NCBI RefSeq assembly: GCF_028291745.1
Contig: NZ_JAQGNQ010000113.1
Coordinates: 20,370-84,369 of the forward strand
Origin: Ramlibacter sp.
GTDB lineage: Bacteria > Pseudomonadota > Gammaproteobacteria > Burkholderiales > Burkholderiaceae_C
Direction of reading: 5' to 3'
Length of the DNA stretch: 64,000 nucleotides
Both the position numbers and the translations under genes were made by a program. Under the pieces are notes generated by a model. The model worked only from the letters and a program-made list of their open reading frames with translations. It was not told the origin of the DNA and ran no database searches. Below are positions 34,529 to 43,115 of the stretch, piece by piece (the first letter of the stretch is position 1; every line of letters starts with the position of its first letter).

Positions 34529-35641
34529 TCACAGCGTGTGCGTGCGGTCGCCGGTGCGGAAACCCAGCGCGTCCCAGAAGGCGCCGCGGTGAAAGGCGAT
34601 CACCTTGAACAGCTCGCCCATCTCGTGCTCCGCCACCAGCCGCTGCGCCGCCGCCTGCTCCTGCAGCGACACGGCCTCCATGCGTTCGCCGATGTGGCAG
34701 TTGATGAGGAAGCGGCCCTGCGTCGCGTACCCGAGCGTGGCCAGGCCCGCCTCCTGCGCGGCCACCGCGATCCCGGTGAAATCGACATGCGCGGTGATGT
34801 CCTTCTCGCCCGGCGCTTCCAGCGGATCGGGGTCCGCCAGGTGGCCGCGATGGCACATCAGCGTGCCCATGTGCCGCTGCGGGTGGTAGTACTCGGCCTC
34901 CGGGAAACCGTAGTCGAAGAAGAAGGCGGCACCCGACTGCAGGCGATCGGCCAGCGTGCGCATGAAGGCCTGCGCCTGGTGATGGATCTCGGTCGCATAG
35001 TCGTGGCTGCCGGCCGGCTCGACGGGCGGACGCAGGTGCGTCAGCACTTCGGACCAGGCAAGCTGGCCGTCCTTGACCGTGATGCCGCGCTCGTGCCACA
35101 CCAGCTCCTTGCGCACCAGCAGCTTCACCGGCATGGCATCGAGCACCTCGTTGCCCACCACCACGCCGGTGATGTGCGCCGGCAGCTCGGAGACCCACTG
35201 CACGCGCGGCGCGAATTCGGCCAGCGCCTCCTGCTGCCGCGCCCGCAGGCTGGCCGAGAGTTCGACGATCGTGTAGCGCTGCACGCGCTCGCCGAGTTCG
35301 CGCAGCAGATCGCGCGCCAGTGCGCCGGAGCCGGCGCCGAACTCCCACAGCTCGTGGGTCTGCGTGTGCTCCAGGGCCTCGCGCAGCTGCGCGGCCAGGC
35401 ACTGGCCGAACAGCGGACTCATCTCGGGGGCGGTGACGAAGTCGCTGCCCGAGCCCGGCATGGTGCCGAACTTGCGCGACGCATTGGCGTAGTAGCCGAG
35501 CCCCGGCGCATAGAGGGCCAGGGCCATGTAGCGGTCGAAGGGCAACCAGCCGCCATTGCGCGCGACCTGTTCGGCGATGAGTCTGTGCAGCGCGCTGGCT
35601 ACACTGGGTGCATGTGGGTCCACCGTCCGATTGTCCGCCAA
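34529..35641 (-). CDS. MidA/NDUFAF7-like SAM-dependent methyltransferase (DUF185)
   Basis: A 370-residue class I methyltransferase of the DUF185/MidA group. The family N-terminus is GGWLPFDRYMALALYAPGLG then YYANASRKFG, followed by GSDFVTAPEMSPLFGQCLA, the SAM-binding LWEFGAGSGALARDLL and VVVGNEVLDAMPVKLL. Eukaryotic NDUFAF7 methylates a complex I subunit arginine; the bacterial role is not settled. The first possible start is a TTG at 35641, sharing its last base with the divergent SDR ATG; a GTG at 35623 is the next choice. Confidence 0.85.
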   Translation of the reverse strand: MADNRTVDPHAPSVASALHRLIAEQVARNGGWLPFDRYMALALYAPGLGYYANASRKFGTMPGSGSDFVTAPEMSPLFGQCLAAQLREALEHTQTHELWEFGAGSGALARDLLRELGERVQRYTIVELSASLRARQQEALAEFAPRVQWVSELPAHITGVVVGNEVLDAMPVKLLVRKELVWHERGITVKDGQLAWSEVLTHLRPPVEPAGSHDYATEIHHQAQAFMRTLADRLQSGAAFFFDYGFPEAEYYHPQRHMGTLMCHRGHLADPDPLEAPGEKDITAHVDFTGIAVAAQEAGLATLGYATQGRFLINCHIGERMEAVSLQEQAAAQRLVAEHEMGELFKVIAFHRGAFWDALGFRTGDRTHTL

Positions 35642-36396
35642 TGAGCGCCAGCCGCACCGTCCTGGTCACCGGCAGCGCCCGCCGGCTCGGCCGCAGCATC
35701 GCGCTGGATCTGGCCGCCGCCGGCTGGCAGGTGGCCGTGCACTACCGCGGATCCGAGGACGAGGCGCGGGCCACGGTGCAAGCGTGCCGGCGCCACGCCG
35801 CTGCAGAAGTTTTCCAGGCCGACCTGGCCGACGAAGCGCAGGTGCGCGCGCTGTTGCCGCAGGTGGCCACCCACTTCGGGCAGGTCGATGCGGTCGTCAA
35901 CAACGCGTCCCGCTTCGAGCACGACGATGCGCGCAGCTTCGGCTTCGACTCCTGCATCGCGCATTTCTTGTCGAACACCGCGGCGCCGGTGCTGCTGGCG
36001 CAGGCGCTGGCGGCGCACCTGCAGCAGCGCGGCGGGCACGGTTGCGTGGTCAACCTTCTCGACCAGAAACTGTGGAATCCGAATCCCGACTTCTTCAGCT
36101 ACACGCTGTCGAAGGCTGCCCTGGAAGCGGCCACCACCTTGCTCGCGCAGGCACTGGCGCCGGCGCTGCGCGTGGTCGGCGTGGCGCCCGGGCTCACGCT
36201 CACCAGCCCCATGATTTCGCAGGAGAAGTTCGAGCAGCTGCACACGTTGTCGCCGCTCGGGCGCTCCTCGGCGCCGGAAGACGTGGCGCATGCCGTGCGC
36301 TTCGCGCTGGAGAACCCCGCGATCACCGGCACCACGCTGCTGGTGGACGGCGGCCAGCACCTGATGAAGTTCGACCGCGACTTTTCGCTGATGTGA
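35641..36396 (+). CDS. Pteridine reductase-like short-chain dehydrogenase (FolM-type)
   Basis: A 251-residue SDR. The cofactor motif TGSARRLGRSIALDL has the Arg-containing form typical of pteridine reductases, which prefer NADPH. The active site is YTLSKAALE with upstream NLLDQKLWNPNPDFFSY, replacing the usual Ser-X-Tyr spacing as in FolM/PTR1 proteins. It most likely reduces dihydropterins or dihydrofolate. It is followed by folB 13 bases later, which supports a pterin role. The start ATG at 35641 shares bases with the divergent methyltransferase start; no ribosome site is obvious. Confidence 0.9.
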   Translation: MSASRTVLVTGSARRLGRSIALDLAAAGWQVAVHYRGSEDEARATVQACRRHAAAEVFQADLADEAQVRALLPQVATHFGQVDAVVNNASRFEHDDARSFGFDSCIAHFLSNTAAPVLLAQALAAHLQQRGGHGCVVNLLDQKLWNPNPDFFSYTLSKAALEAATTLLAQALAPALRVVGVAPGLTLTSPMISQEKFEQLHTLSPLGRSSAPEDVAHAVRFALENPAITGTTLLVDGGQHLMKFDRDFSLM

Positions 36397-36409
36397 TGGA
36401 GCCGACGCA

Positions 36410-36778
36410 ATGAGCAAGGCCGGCACCCAGACCCTGACCCTCGAAGGCCTGCGTTTCGACGCCAGCCTGGGCATCCTCGACCACGAGAAGAGCGCGCCGC
36501 AGCCGATCCGCGTCGACGCCGAACTCAATCTGGGCACGCAACCGCTGCTGCCCAGCGACGACGACATCACGCACGTGCTGGACTACCGCAAGGTGCGGCG
36601 CATCATCATCGAGGAATGCACGGCGGTGCACGTCAACCTGCTGGAGACGCTGATCGGCAAGCTGGCGCACCGGCTGATGCAGCTGCCCGGCGTGCTGGGC
36701 GTGCGCGTGCGCATCGCCAAGCTGGAGATCTTCGAGGACTGCGAAGTCGCGATCCGGGTGGAGACCGGCTTGTGGTGA
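36410..36778 (+). CDS. folB: Dihydroneopterin aldolase
   Basis: Catalyses retro-aldol cleavage of 7,8-dihydroneopterin to 6-hydroxymethyl-dihydropterin in folate synthesis. The 122-residue product has the FolB pattern LTLEGLRFDASLGILDHEKS with catalytic Glu/Lys-type residues, DITHVLDYRKVRRII and ETLIGKLAHRLMQLP, ending in VRVRIAKLEIFEDCEVAIRV. GGAG precedes the ATG. It lies in a probable operon with the FolM-type reductase and the small cupin gene downstream. Length is normal. Confidence 0.93.
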   Translation: MSKAGTQTLTLEGLRFDASLGILDHEKSAPQPIRVDAELNLGTQPLLPSDDDITHVLDYRKVRRIIIEECTAVHVNLLETLIGKLAHRLMQLPGVLGVRVRIAKLEIFEDCEVAIRVETGLW

Positions 36779-36803
36779 AACTCTCTCGATCAAGGAAAAC
36801 GCC

Positions 36804-37310
36804 ATGTCCCTGACCCTCGAATCCCTCGCCCGCGATTGCCGCGAGGTGCTGACCGCGAACGACACGCCCGCCGGCCGTGACCAGGTGGCGGCGCTGATCG
36901 GCCGGGCGCTGCGCGATCCGGAATTCGTCCGCGGGCAGTTCGCAGGCGACGCGCCGGAACGCAAGGTCCTGTACGAGGACCCGACGCTCGGCTTCTGCAT
37001 CCTGGCCCACGAATACCGCGGCGCCAAGGAAAGCGGTCCGCACGACCACGGTCCCTCGTGGGCGATCTACGGGCAGGCGGAAGGCGAGACGCTGATGAGC
37101 GACTTCGCAGTGGTGGAGGCCGCGGCGCCGGACCGGCGCGGCAAGGTGCGCCGCGTGCGCAGCTACGCGCTGCAGCCCGGCGACGTGCACGTGTACAACG
37201 AGGGGGACTTGCATGCGCCGAGTCGGCTCGGCGCGACGCGGTTGATCCGGGTGGAGGGGATGAACATGGACAAGGTGAAGCGGCTGAAGTTCGAGGTGGT
37301 GGGGGACTGA
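36804..37310 (+). CDS. Cysteine-dioxygenase-like cupin protein
   Basis: A 168-residue cupin. The metal-binding half contains GPHDHGPSWAIYGQAEGETL, giving the HxH-x5-type ligands, and the second motif includes LQPGDVHVYNEGDLHAPSRL with His near the end. The order and size resemble bacterial cysteine/thiol dioxygenase-like cupins, but the substrate cannot be told. AAGGA lies seven bases before the ATG. It follows folB by 25 bases, so co-transcription with the folate genes is likely, although the functional link is unclear. Confidence 0.75.
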   Translation: MSLTLESLARDCREVLTANDTPAGRDQVAALIGRALRDPEFVRGQFAGDAPERKVLYEDPTLGFCILAHEYRGAKESGPHDHGPSWAIYGQAEGETLMSDFAVVEAAAPDRRGKVRRVRSYALQPGDVHVYNEGDLHAPSRLGATRLIRVEGMNMDKVKRLKFEVVGD

Positions 37311-37324
37311 ACCACCCCCACCGG

Positions 37325-38182
37325 CTAGCCCACCTTCCGCGTCGTCCCCGCCATCGGCCGTGACTGCGCCAGCTGCGGGTGCGTGACGTCGAGCGAACCG
37401 AACACCTGCTGCGGCGGCATCGTTTCCGGCAGCACGTAGATGATCGCGCCCAGCTTGGTGATCGTGGGCTTGAGGACGCTGTCGTAGAACTGCGGTGGCA
37501 CGTTCACGCAGCCGTTGGAGATGCGGTGCGCGCTGGCGTCGGCGGAGGCGATTCGCTCGGCACGATGTTCCGCGGCCGAGACACTGGCCAGGCGGTGCAT
37601 CGCCAGCGCCTGCTGGTAGTCGATCCAGAGGACGTCCTCGCCATGCGTGTTCTTGCCGCGCATCGCAAGGAAGCGCCCGGCCGGGGTCGTCTTCTCGTTC
37701 TCCTTCAGTTGCGATAGCGCCTTGTCGCCCGAGCCGGGCATGGCCTTGTCGCCGATGGCCTTGCCCACGAGGACCGGCGTGCGGCTTTTCAGCTTGCCCT
37801 GCGGGTCGAAGACATAGAGCTGCGCCTGCTTCTTGTCGATCAGCACGAAGGCGCGCTTGCCGTTGTTGTGCGTGACCGAGACCCAGTTGGCGACCTGCAC
37901 GACGTCCTGCGGCGCGGCCTGCTTGCCGAAGTCCGCGGGCGCGCCAGGCTTGAGCGCCACCGGCTGCGCGGCGGCCACGGCCTTCGTTGCCGGCTTGCCG
38001 CCCTTCTTCTCGGCGTGCGCGACCTGCGGCGCTGGCTTCGAGGTGACGGTCTTCCCCGCCTTGTCGGTGTGCTCGGTGCTGGCGCCCGGATGCGCCGGGA
38101 CCGCGGCAAAGGCAGGAGCGATCAGGACGGCTGCGGCGAAGGCCATCGCGCCTCGCAGCGACGAAATTTTCATCTGGTTCAT
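37325..38182 (-). CDS. L,D-transpeptidase (YkuD domain)
   Basis: A 285-residue periplasmic enzyme that makes 3-3 peptidoglycan cross-links or anchors lipoproteins. A signal peptide (SLRGAMAFAAAVLIAPAFAA) and a Lys/Ala/Pro-rich linker (residues about 30-85) precede the YkuD domain, whose catalytic motif is AHRISNGCVNVPPQFYD with the essential Cys and His. The domain begins VLIDKKQAQLYVFDPQGKLK. The start is uncertain between ATGs at 38182 and 38173; neither has a good ribosome site. It is divergent from ttcA. A beta-lactam-insensitive cross-linking role is family knowledge. Confidence 0.88.
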   Translation of the reverse strand: MNQMKISSLRGAMAFAAAVLIAPAFAAVPAHPGASTEHTDKAGKTVTSKPAPQVAHAEKKGGKPATKAVAAAQPVALKPGAPADFGKQAAPQDVVQVANWVSVTHNNGKRAFVLIDKKQAQLYVFDPQGKLKSRTPVLVGKAIGDKAMPGSGDKALSQLKENEKTTPAGRFLAMRGKNTHGEDVLWIDYQQALAMHRLASVSAAEHRAERIASADASAHRISNGCVNVPPQFYDSVLKPTITKLGAIIYVLPETMPPQQVFGSLDVTHPQLAQSRPMAGTTRKVG

Positions 38183-38368
38183 GGATGCTGAGCCCATCGA
38201 CGTCGCCGTCGATGGCGCTGTGAATTGCTGACGGACTCCACCGTAAGGCTGCCCGGCCGGGCAGCAGGTGAGCCGATGCGGGCTTTGCCTGTAGGACCGC
38301 CGCAACCGGGGAGTCGGAGGGCGCAATTCAGGCCATCCGTAGGCGCCGCGCAATGCGAAAATGGCTGA

Positions 38369-39289
38369 ATGAGTGCCGTCTGGATCCAGCCCGACCCCGC
38401 CCCGCAGGAGGCGGACCGCCGCATCGAGCGCGAGAACCACAAGCTCGACAAGCGCCTGTGCCGCCTGGTGGGCCAGGCGATCGGCGACTACAACATGATC
38501 GAGGCCGGCGACAAGGTGATGGTCTGCCTCTCGGGCGGCAAGGACAGCTACGCGCTGCTGGACGTGCTGCTCAAGCTGCAGCGGCGTGCGCCGATCGACT
38601 TCGAGCTGGTGGCGGTCAACCTCGACCAGAAGCAGCCCGGCTTCCCCGGCCACGTGCTGCCCGAGTACCTGAAGGCACTCGGCGTGCCCTTCCACATCGA
38701 GGAGCAGGACACCTACTCGATCGTCAAGGACAAGATCCCCGAGGGCAAGACGATGTGCAGCCTGTGCAGCCGGCTGCGCCGCGGCATCCTGTACCGCGTG
38801 GCCGACGAACTGGGTGCCACCAAGATAGCGCTCGGCCACCACCGCGACGACTTGCTGCAGACGCTGTTCCTCAACATGTTCTTCGGCGGCAAGCTCAAGG
38901 GCATGCCGCCGAAGCTGGTGTCCGACGACGGTCGCCACATCGTGATCCGGCCGCTTGCGTATGTGCACGAGAAGGATCTGGTGCGCTGGGCCGAGGTGCA
39001 GGCTTTCCCGCTGATTCCGTGCACGCTGTGCGGCAGCCAGGAGAACCTGCAGCGCAAGCAGGTGGGCGCCATGCTGCAGGACTGGGAGAAGCGCTTTCCC
39101 GGCCGCCTGGACAACATGCTGCACGCCCTGCAGAACGTCGTGCCGTCCCACCTGGCCGACGGAACGCTCTACGATTTCAGGAATCTGACTGCCACCGGCG
39201 TGGCCAGCGAACAAGGCGACAAGGCCTTCGACCCCGAGGAGTTTCCGCTCCCCGGCGCGCTGCGCGCCTTGCAGGTGATCAAGCTCTGA
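38369..39289 (+). CDS. ttcA: tRNA 2-thiocytidine(32) synthetase TtcA
   Basis: Thiolates C32 of several tRNAs, using ATP and a [4Fe-4S] cluster. The 306-residue product carries the PP-loop [20 protein letters not shown] and two CxxC pairs (MCSLCSR and CTLCGSQ) plus the [16 protein letters not shown] segment. Length and motif order match TtcA rather than TilS. It is divergent from the L,D-transpeptidase gene. The ATG at 38369 has no strong ribosome site; an earlier ATG a few bases upstream is out of frame. Confidence 0.96.
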   Translation: MSAVWIQPDPAPQEADRRIERENHKLDKRLCRLVGQAIGDYNMIEAGDKVMVCLSGGKDSYALLDVLLKLQRRAPIDFELVAVNLDQKQPGFPGHVLPEYLKALGVPFHIEEQDTYSIVKDKIPEGKTMCSLCSRLRRGILYRVADELGATKIALGHHRDDLLQTLFLNMFFGGKLKGMPPKLVSDDGRHIVIRPLAYVHEKDLVRWAEVQAFPLIPCTLCGSQENLQRKQVGAMLQDWEKRFPGRLDNMLHALQNVVPSHLADGTLYDFRNLTATGVASEQGDKAFDPEEFPLPGALRALQVIKL

Positions 39290-39319
39290 GGCGCGGCGCG
39301 CCTCACCGGGAGGTGCATG

Positions 39320-39925
39320 ATGCGATCCGCGCGTTTCGTCCTGGTGGTTGCGGCTGCAACCATCGTCCTGTCCGGCTGCGCTTCGACGTACACGCTGGAC
39401 AACCAGGTCCAGTCCTTTTCGCAGCTGTCGTCGGTGCCGGCGCAGGCGAGCTACCGCTTCGAGCGCTCGCTGTCGCAGCAGGCCGACCCGGCGCAGCAGG
39501 CGCTGGAGAACCTGGCCGACCCGTCCCTGTTCCGCGCCGGCTTCCGCCGCGACGATGCAGCGCCGCGCTACGGCGTACAGGTGTCGGCCCGCACGGTGCG
39601 CAGTCTCTCGCCTTATGGCGACCCCTGGGGCCCGTGGGGCTGGGGCGGCGGCTGGGGCGTGGGCTTCCACCAACGGCACTTCGGCGCGGCGTTCGGCAGC
39701 CCCTGGCCTGGCGGCGATCCCTACTGGTTCCACCGCGAGGTGAGCGTCCTGGTGCGCGAGCTGGCGAGCAACAAGGTGGTGTACGAGACGCACGCGGTCA
39801 ACGAGGGCCCATGGCTCGACAACCGCAGCGTGCTGCCCGCGATGTTCGACGCGGCCATGCAGGGCTTTCCCACGCCGCCGGCCGGTCCGCGCCGGGTCGA
39901 TATCCAGGTCGGACGCAGCTCCTGA
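39320..39925 (+). CDS. DUF4136 lipoprotein
   Basis: A 201-residue predicted outer-membrane lipoprotein: signal FVLVVAAATIVLSGCAS with lipobox LSGC, then the DUF4136 repeat-like core SYRFERSLSQQADPAQQALE and VLVRELASNKVVYETHAVNE. A Gly/Trp/Pro stretch (PWGPWGWGGGWGVGF) interrupts the domain. Function unknown. GGGAGG is six bases from the second of two adjacent ATGs (39320), which I use. It follows ttcA by 30 bases and is probably co-transcribed. Confidence 0.85.
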   Translation: MRSARFVLVVAAATIVLSGCASTYTLDNQVQSFSQLSSVPAQASYRFERSLSQQADPAQQALENLADPSLFRAGFRRDDAAPRYGVQVSARTVRSLSPYGDPWGPWGWGGGWGVGFHQRHFGAAFGSPWPGGDPYWFHREVSVLVRELASNKVVYETHAVNEGPWLDNRSVLPAMFDAAMQGFPTPPAGPRRVDIQVGRSS

Positions 39926-39946
39926 GGATTTCGAACGAATGAAGGG

Positions 39947-39974
39947 TTGGTTTCCGGCCGCCGCTTCATACAAT
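39947..39974 (+). promoter_or_regulatory. Promoter of the histidine phosphatase gene (leaderless type)
   Basis: TTGGTT (39947-39952) and TACAAT (39969-39974) are separated by 16 bases, and TACAAT ends eight bases before the ATG at 39983 with no Shine-Dalgarno between. TACAAT is a five-of-six -10 match. The likely transcript begins at or next to the start codon. Confidence 0.5.
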
Positions 39975-39982
39975 GCGGCGAT

Positions 39983-40627
39983 ATGGAAGCCACTCGCATC
40001 ATTGCCGTGCGGCATGGCGAAACGTCCTGGAACGTCGATGCACGCATCCAGGGACAGCTCGACATCCAGCTGAACGACACCGGGCGGTGGCAAGCCCGCT
40101 GCGTGGGCCAGGCGCTGGGCGCCGAGCCCCTTGCCGCCGTCTACTCCAGCGACCTCGGGCGCGCGCACGAAACCGCGCGTGCCATCGGCGAGTCCGCGGG
40201 CATCCCGGTGGTGGCGCACACCGGCCTGCGCGAGCGCCGCTTCGGCCGCTTCGAAGGCAAGACCTTCGAGGAGATCGCGCAGAACTGGCCGGACCACGCC
40301 CTGAACTGGAAGAAGCGCATCCCCGAGTGGGAGCCGCCCGACGGCGGCGAGTCGCTGCTGACCCTGCGCGAGCGCGTCTCGCGCACGGTGGGCGACATGG
40401 CCGCGCGCCACTGTGGCCACCAGATCGCCATCGTCGCCCATGGTGGCGTGCTCGATGCGCTGTACCGCATCGCTACCGGGCAGGCAGTGAATTCGCCGCG
40501 CACCTGGCAGCTTCCCAACGGCGCCATCAACCGGTTGCTGTGGACGCCCGAGGGCTTCACGCTGGTGGGCTGGTCGGACACGCAGCACCTGGAACATGCT
40601 TCACACGACGAAAACACCTCTTTCTGA
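39983..40627 (+). CDS. Histidine phosphatase family protein (GpmB/CobC-like)
   Basis: A 214-residue histidine phosphatase. The phosphohistidine motif is RIIAVRHGETSWNVDARIQG, the second active-site Arg-Glu segment is TGLRERRFGRFEGKTFEEI, and the second His is in IAIVAHGGVLDALYR. Dephosphorylates an unidentified small phosphoester; it lacks phosphoglycerate-mutase-specific insertions. The ATG at 39983 is preferred because a -10 element sits just ahead. The gene's last 32 bases overlap the start of the next gene in another frame, so the two are likely co-transcribed. Confidence 0.85.
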   Translation: MEATRIIAVRHGETSWNVDARIQGQLDIQLNDTGRWQARCVGQALGAEPLAAVYSSDLGRAHETARAIGESAGIPVVAHTGLRERRFGRFEGKTFEEIAQNWPDHALNWKKRIPEWEPPDGGESLLTLRERVSRTVGDMAARHCGHQIAIVAHGGVLDALYRIATGQAVNSPRTWQLPNGAINRLLWTPEGFTLVGWSDTQHLEHASHDENTSF

Positions 40628-41789
40628 GGACCTCAAGCGGCTGGTCGGGCAACCGGTCGCCGCCATCGACACCCCCGCCCTCGTGGTCGACCTCGACGCC
40701 ATGCAGCGCAACCTCAGCCGCATGGCGGAGTTCGCGCGCAAGCACGACATCCGCTGGCGGCCGCACGCCAAGATGCACAAGAGCTCTGCGATCGCCAAGC
40801 TGCAGATGCAGGCGGGCGCCGTGGGCGTGTGCGTGCAGAAGACCAGCGAGGCCGAGGCCATGGTGGCCGGCGGCGTGCACGACGTCTACATCAGCAACGA
40901 GGTGATCGCGCCGGCCAAGCTGGCGCGGGTGGCGGAACTCGCGCACCAGGTCGCGGCGGAGCGTGGCCAGCTCGCGATCGCGGTGGACAGCCTCGAAGGC
41001 ATTCGCCGCCTGGCCAACGCGATGAACGACCGTCGCCGCAACGGGCAGGGCGCGATCATCGACGTGTTCATCGAGATCGATATCGGCCAGGGCCGCTGCG
41101 GCATCGCGCCCGGGCGGATGGCGGTGGACCTGGCGCACGAGATCCGCAAGCACCCGGCCTTGCGCTTCGCCGGACTGCAGGCGTACCACGGCAAGGCGCA
41201 GCACCTGCGCAGGCCGCAGGCGCGCCGCGACACGATTGCCAACGTGGTGCAGGACGTGCAGTTCACCCGCAAGCTGCTGGAAAATGAAGGACTGCACGTG
41301 GCGCTGGTCACCGGGGCCGGCACCGGCACCCTCGTGTTCGAGGCGGCCAGCGGCGTCTACGGCGAGCTGCAGGCGGGCTCCTTCCTGTTCATGGACGCCG
41401 ACTACGCCGCGAACGAGCGCGATCCGGCGCAGCCGCAGTTCGAGCACGCGCTGTTCGTCAAGTCGCAGGTCATGAGCTCCGGCCTGCTGCATGCGGTGTG
41501 CGATGCCGGCCACAAGAGCCATGCCATCGACTCGGGCCTGCCCACGGTGCTGACGCTGGAGCCCACCGGCCCGCTCGACTACCTCAATGGCGGCGACGAG
41601 CACGGCCTCCTCAAGCCCGCAGACGGCAACCAACGCGTTCCGCACCTCGACGAAACCATCTGGCTGATCCCCGGCCACTGCGATCCCACCGTCAACCTGC
41701 ACAACCACCTGGTCGGGGTTGTCGGTGGCCTGGAGCACGGCAAGGTCGACAAGATCATCCGGGTTGATGCGAGAGGCGCGCTGACCTGA
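40596..41789 (+). CDS. D-threonine aldolase / D-serine dehydratase-like PLP enzyme (DSD1 family)
   Basis: A 397-residue fold-type III PLP enzyme with an alanine-racemase-like barrel. The PLP Lys is in RWRPHAKMHKSSAIAKLQM; the phosphate-binding region is GAGTGTLVFEAAS, and the C-terminal metal site is LIPGHCDPTVNLHNHL, where His and Asp bind a divalent metal in D-threonine aldolases. It would cleave D-beta-hydroxy amino acids to glycine plus aldehyde, or dehydrate D-serine-type substrates. It overlaps the phosphatase end by 32 bases. Length fits the family. Confidence 0.88.
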   Translation: MLHTTKTPLSEDLKRLVGQPVAAIDTPALVVDLDAMQRNLSRMAEFARKHDIRWRPHAKMHKSSAIAKLQMQAGAVGVCVQKTSEAEAMVAGGVHDVYISNEVIAPAKLARVAELAHQVAAERGQLAIAVDSLEGIRRLANAMNDRRRNGQGAIIDVFIEIDIGQGRCGIAPGRMAVDLAHEIRKHPALRFAGLQAYHGKAQHLRRPQARRDTIANVVQDVQFTRKLLENEGLHVALVTGAGTGTLVFEAASGVYGELQAGSFLFMDADYAANERDPAQPQFEHALFVKSQVMSSGLLHAVCDAGHKSHAIDSGLPTVLTLEPTGPLDYLNGGDEHGLLKPADGNQRVPHLDETIWLIPGHCDPTVNLHNHLVGVVGGLEHGKVDKIIRVDARGALT

Positions 41790-41796
41790 TCTTCCG

Positions 41797-41802
41797 CAGA
41801 AT
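41797..41802 (+). promoter_or_regulatory. -10-like element for the sterol-desaturase-like gene
   Basis: CAGAAT ends six bases before the ATG at 41809. No Shine-Dalgarno lies between them. Four of six positions match the consensus, so the call rests partly on the same spacing recurring at other starts in the window. Confidence 0.3.
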
Positions 41803-41808
41803 CGGGGC

Positions 41809-42945
41809 ATGCAGCTGTCACCTAGTCAGGTGATCGTCCTCGCGACTCCCGTCTTTCTGCTGCTGATCGCGATCGAGTACGCGTACGGCCGCTGGCGCGG
41901 ACGCGACACCTATCGCCTGAACGACGCGATCAACAGTATCTCGCTGGGGATGTTGAGCCAGATCTCGGGCGTGCTCACCGGCCTGTTCCGCATCGGCCTC
42001 TACGCCGCGGCGTTCGAGCACGCGGCGCTCTGGCGCGACGAGGCCTTCTGGACCTCGCCGGCCGGCTGGTTGCTGGCGCTGGTGGCCTACGACTTCTGCT
42101 ACTACTGGCTGCATCGCGCCGGCCACGAGGTCGCCGTGTTCTGGGCGGCGCACGTCGTGCACCACCAGAGCCAGGACTACAACTTCTCCACGGCCTTGCG
42201 CCAGACCAGTTCCGGCGCGCTGCTCGGATGGATCTTCTACCTGCCGCTGGCGGTGGCCGGCGTGCCGCCGCTGGTATTCGGCGTCGTGGCGCTGATCGAC
42301 CTGCTGTACCAGTACTGGGTGCACACCGAGCACGTGGGCAGGCTCGGCTGGTTCGACCGCTGGTTCTGCTCGCCTTCCAATCACCGCGTGCACCATGCCG
42401 TGAACGACGCCTATCTCGATCGCAACTACGGCGGCATCCTGATCGTGTGGGACCGCCTCTTCGGCAGCTTCCGCGAGGAGGCCGAGCCCTGCGTCTATGG
42501 CACGCGCGCGCCCCTGCATAGCTGGGATCCGCTGTGGGCCAACCTCGAGGTCTATGCGGTGCTGGCCCGCGACAGCTGGCACGCGCGCTCCTGGGCCGAC
42601 AAGTTGCGGGTGTGGGTCAAGCCCCCGGGCTGGCGGCCGGCCGACGTGGCGCGCCGCTTTCCGAAGACCGCGTTCTCGCTGGCGCAGGTGCAGCGCTACC
42701 ACCCTCCCATGGCGCGGGGCATGGCCTGGTTTGCCGCGATCCAGTTCGCGCTGGTGCTGGCCGGCGTCGCGCTTTTCCTCTGGCATGCCGACCAGGCGCC
42801 GCTTTCGCAATCAGGGGTGTGGCTCGCGGTGCTGACCGCCTCGCTGTGGGCCATCGGTGCGGCGATGCAGGGACGCCTCACCGTCCTCGAAGTGCTGCTG
42901 GTGGAAGTCGCCGCGCTGGCGACCGCGATCGCGGCAACGGGCTGA
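41809..42945 (+). CDS. Sterol desaturase / fatty-acid hydroxylase family membrane protein
   Basis: A 378-residue integral membrane di-iron enzyme. The three His boxes are HRAGHE, HVVHHQ and NHRVHH, in the usual order between hydrophobic segments, followed by YGGILIVWDRLFGSFREE. The C-terminal third adds membrane helices (FAAIQFALVLAGVALFLW and onward) not seen in the shortest members. It probably oxidises a lipid C-H bond; the substrate is not deducible. It follows the aldolase-like gene by 19 bases on the same strand. The following 170 bases to ruvB hold no recognisable gene. Confidence 0.88.
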   Translation: MQLSPSQVIVLATPVFLLLIAIEYAYGRWRGRDTYRLNDAINSISLGMLSQISGVLTGLFRIGLYAAAFEHAALWRDEAFWTSPAGWLLALVAYDFCYYWLHRAGHEVAVFWAAHVVHHQSQDYNFSTALRQTSSGALLGWIFYLPLAVAGVPPLVFGVVALIDLLYQYWVHTEHVGRLGWFDRWFCSPSNHRVHHAVNDAYLDRNYGGILIVWDRLFGSFREEAEPCVYGTRAPLHSWDPLWANLEVYAVLARDSWHARSWADKLRVWVKPPGWRPADVARRFPKTAFSLAQVQRYHPPMARGMAWFAAIQFALVLAGVALFLWHADQAPLSQSGVWLAVLTASLWAIGAAMQGRLTVLEVLLVEVAALATAIAATG

Positions 42946-43115
42946 ATCGAGCCGCACCGCGTGCTCAAGCCGCTGGGCCTGCTGCTCGCGATGGGGTCGC
43001 GCACGTCATGCCAGGGCACCGAGCGACCGTTCAAGTGATAGCCGCAGATGCCGCGCGGCCCGATCCGCACGATCCAGGCGCCGGTGAACAGGGGCTTCCC
43101 CGGGGCCCCCGCTGC

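Noticed and set aside
42946..43115. Short minus-strand frame with LFTGAWIVRIGPRGICGYH-like text between the desaturase-like gene and ruvB
   Set aside because: No start, ribosome site or recognisable family; too short to support as a gene.
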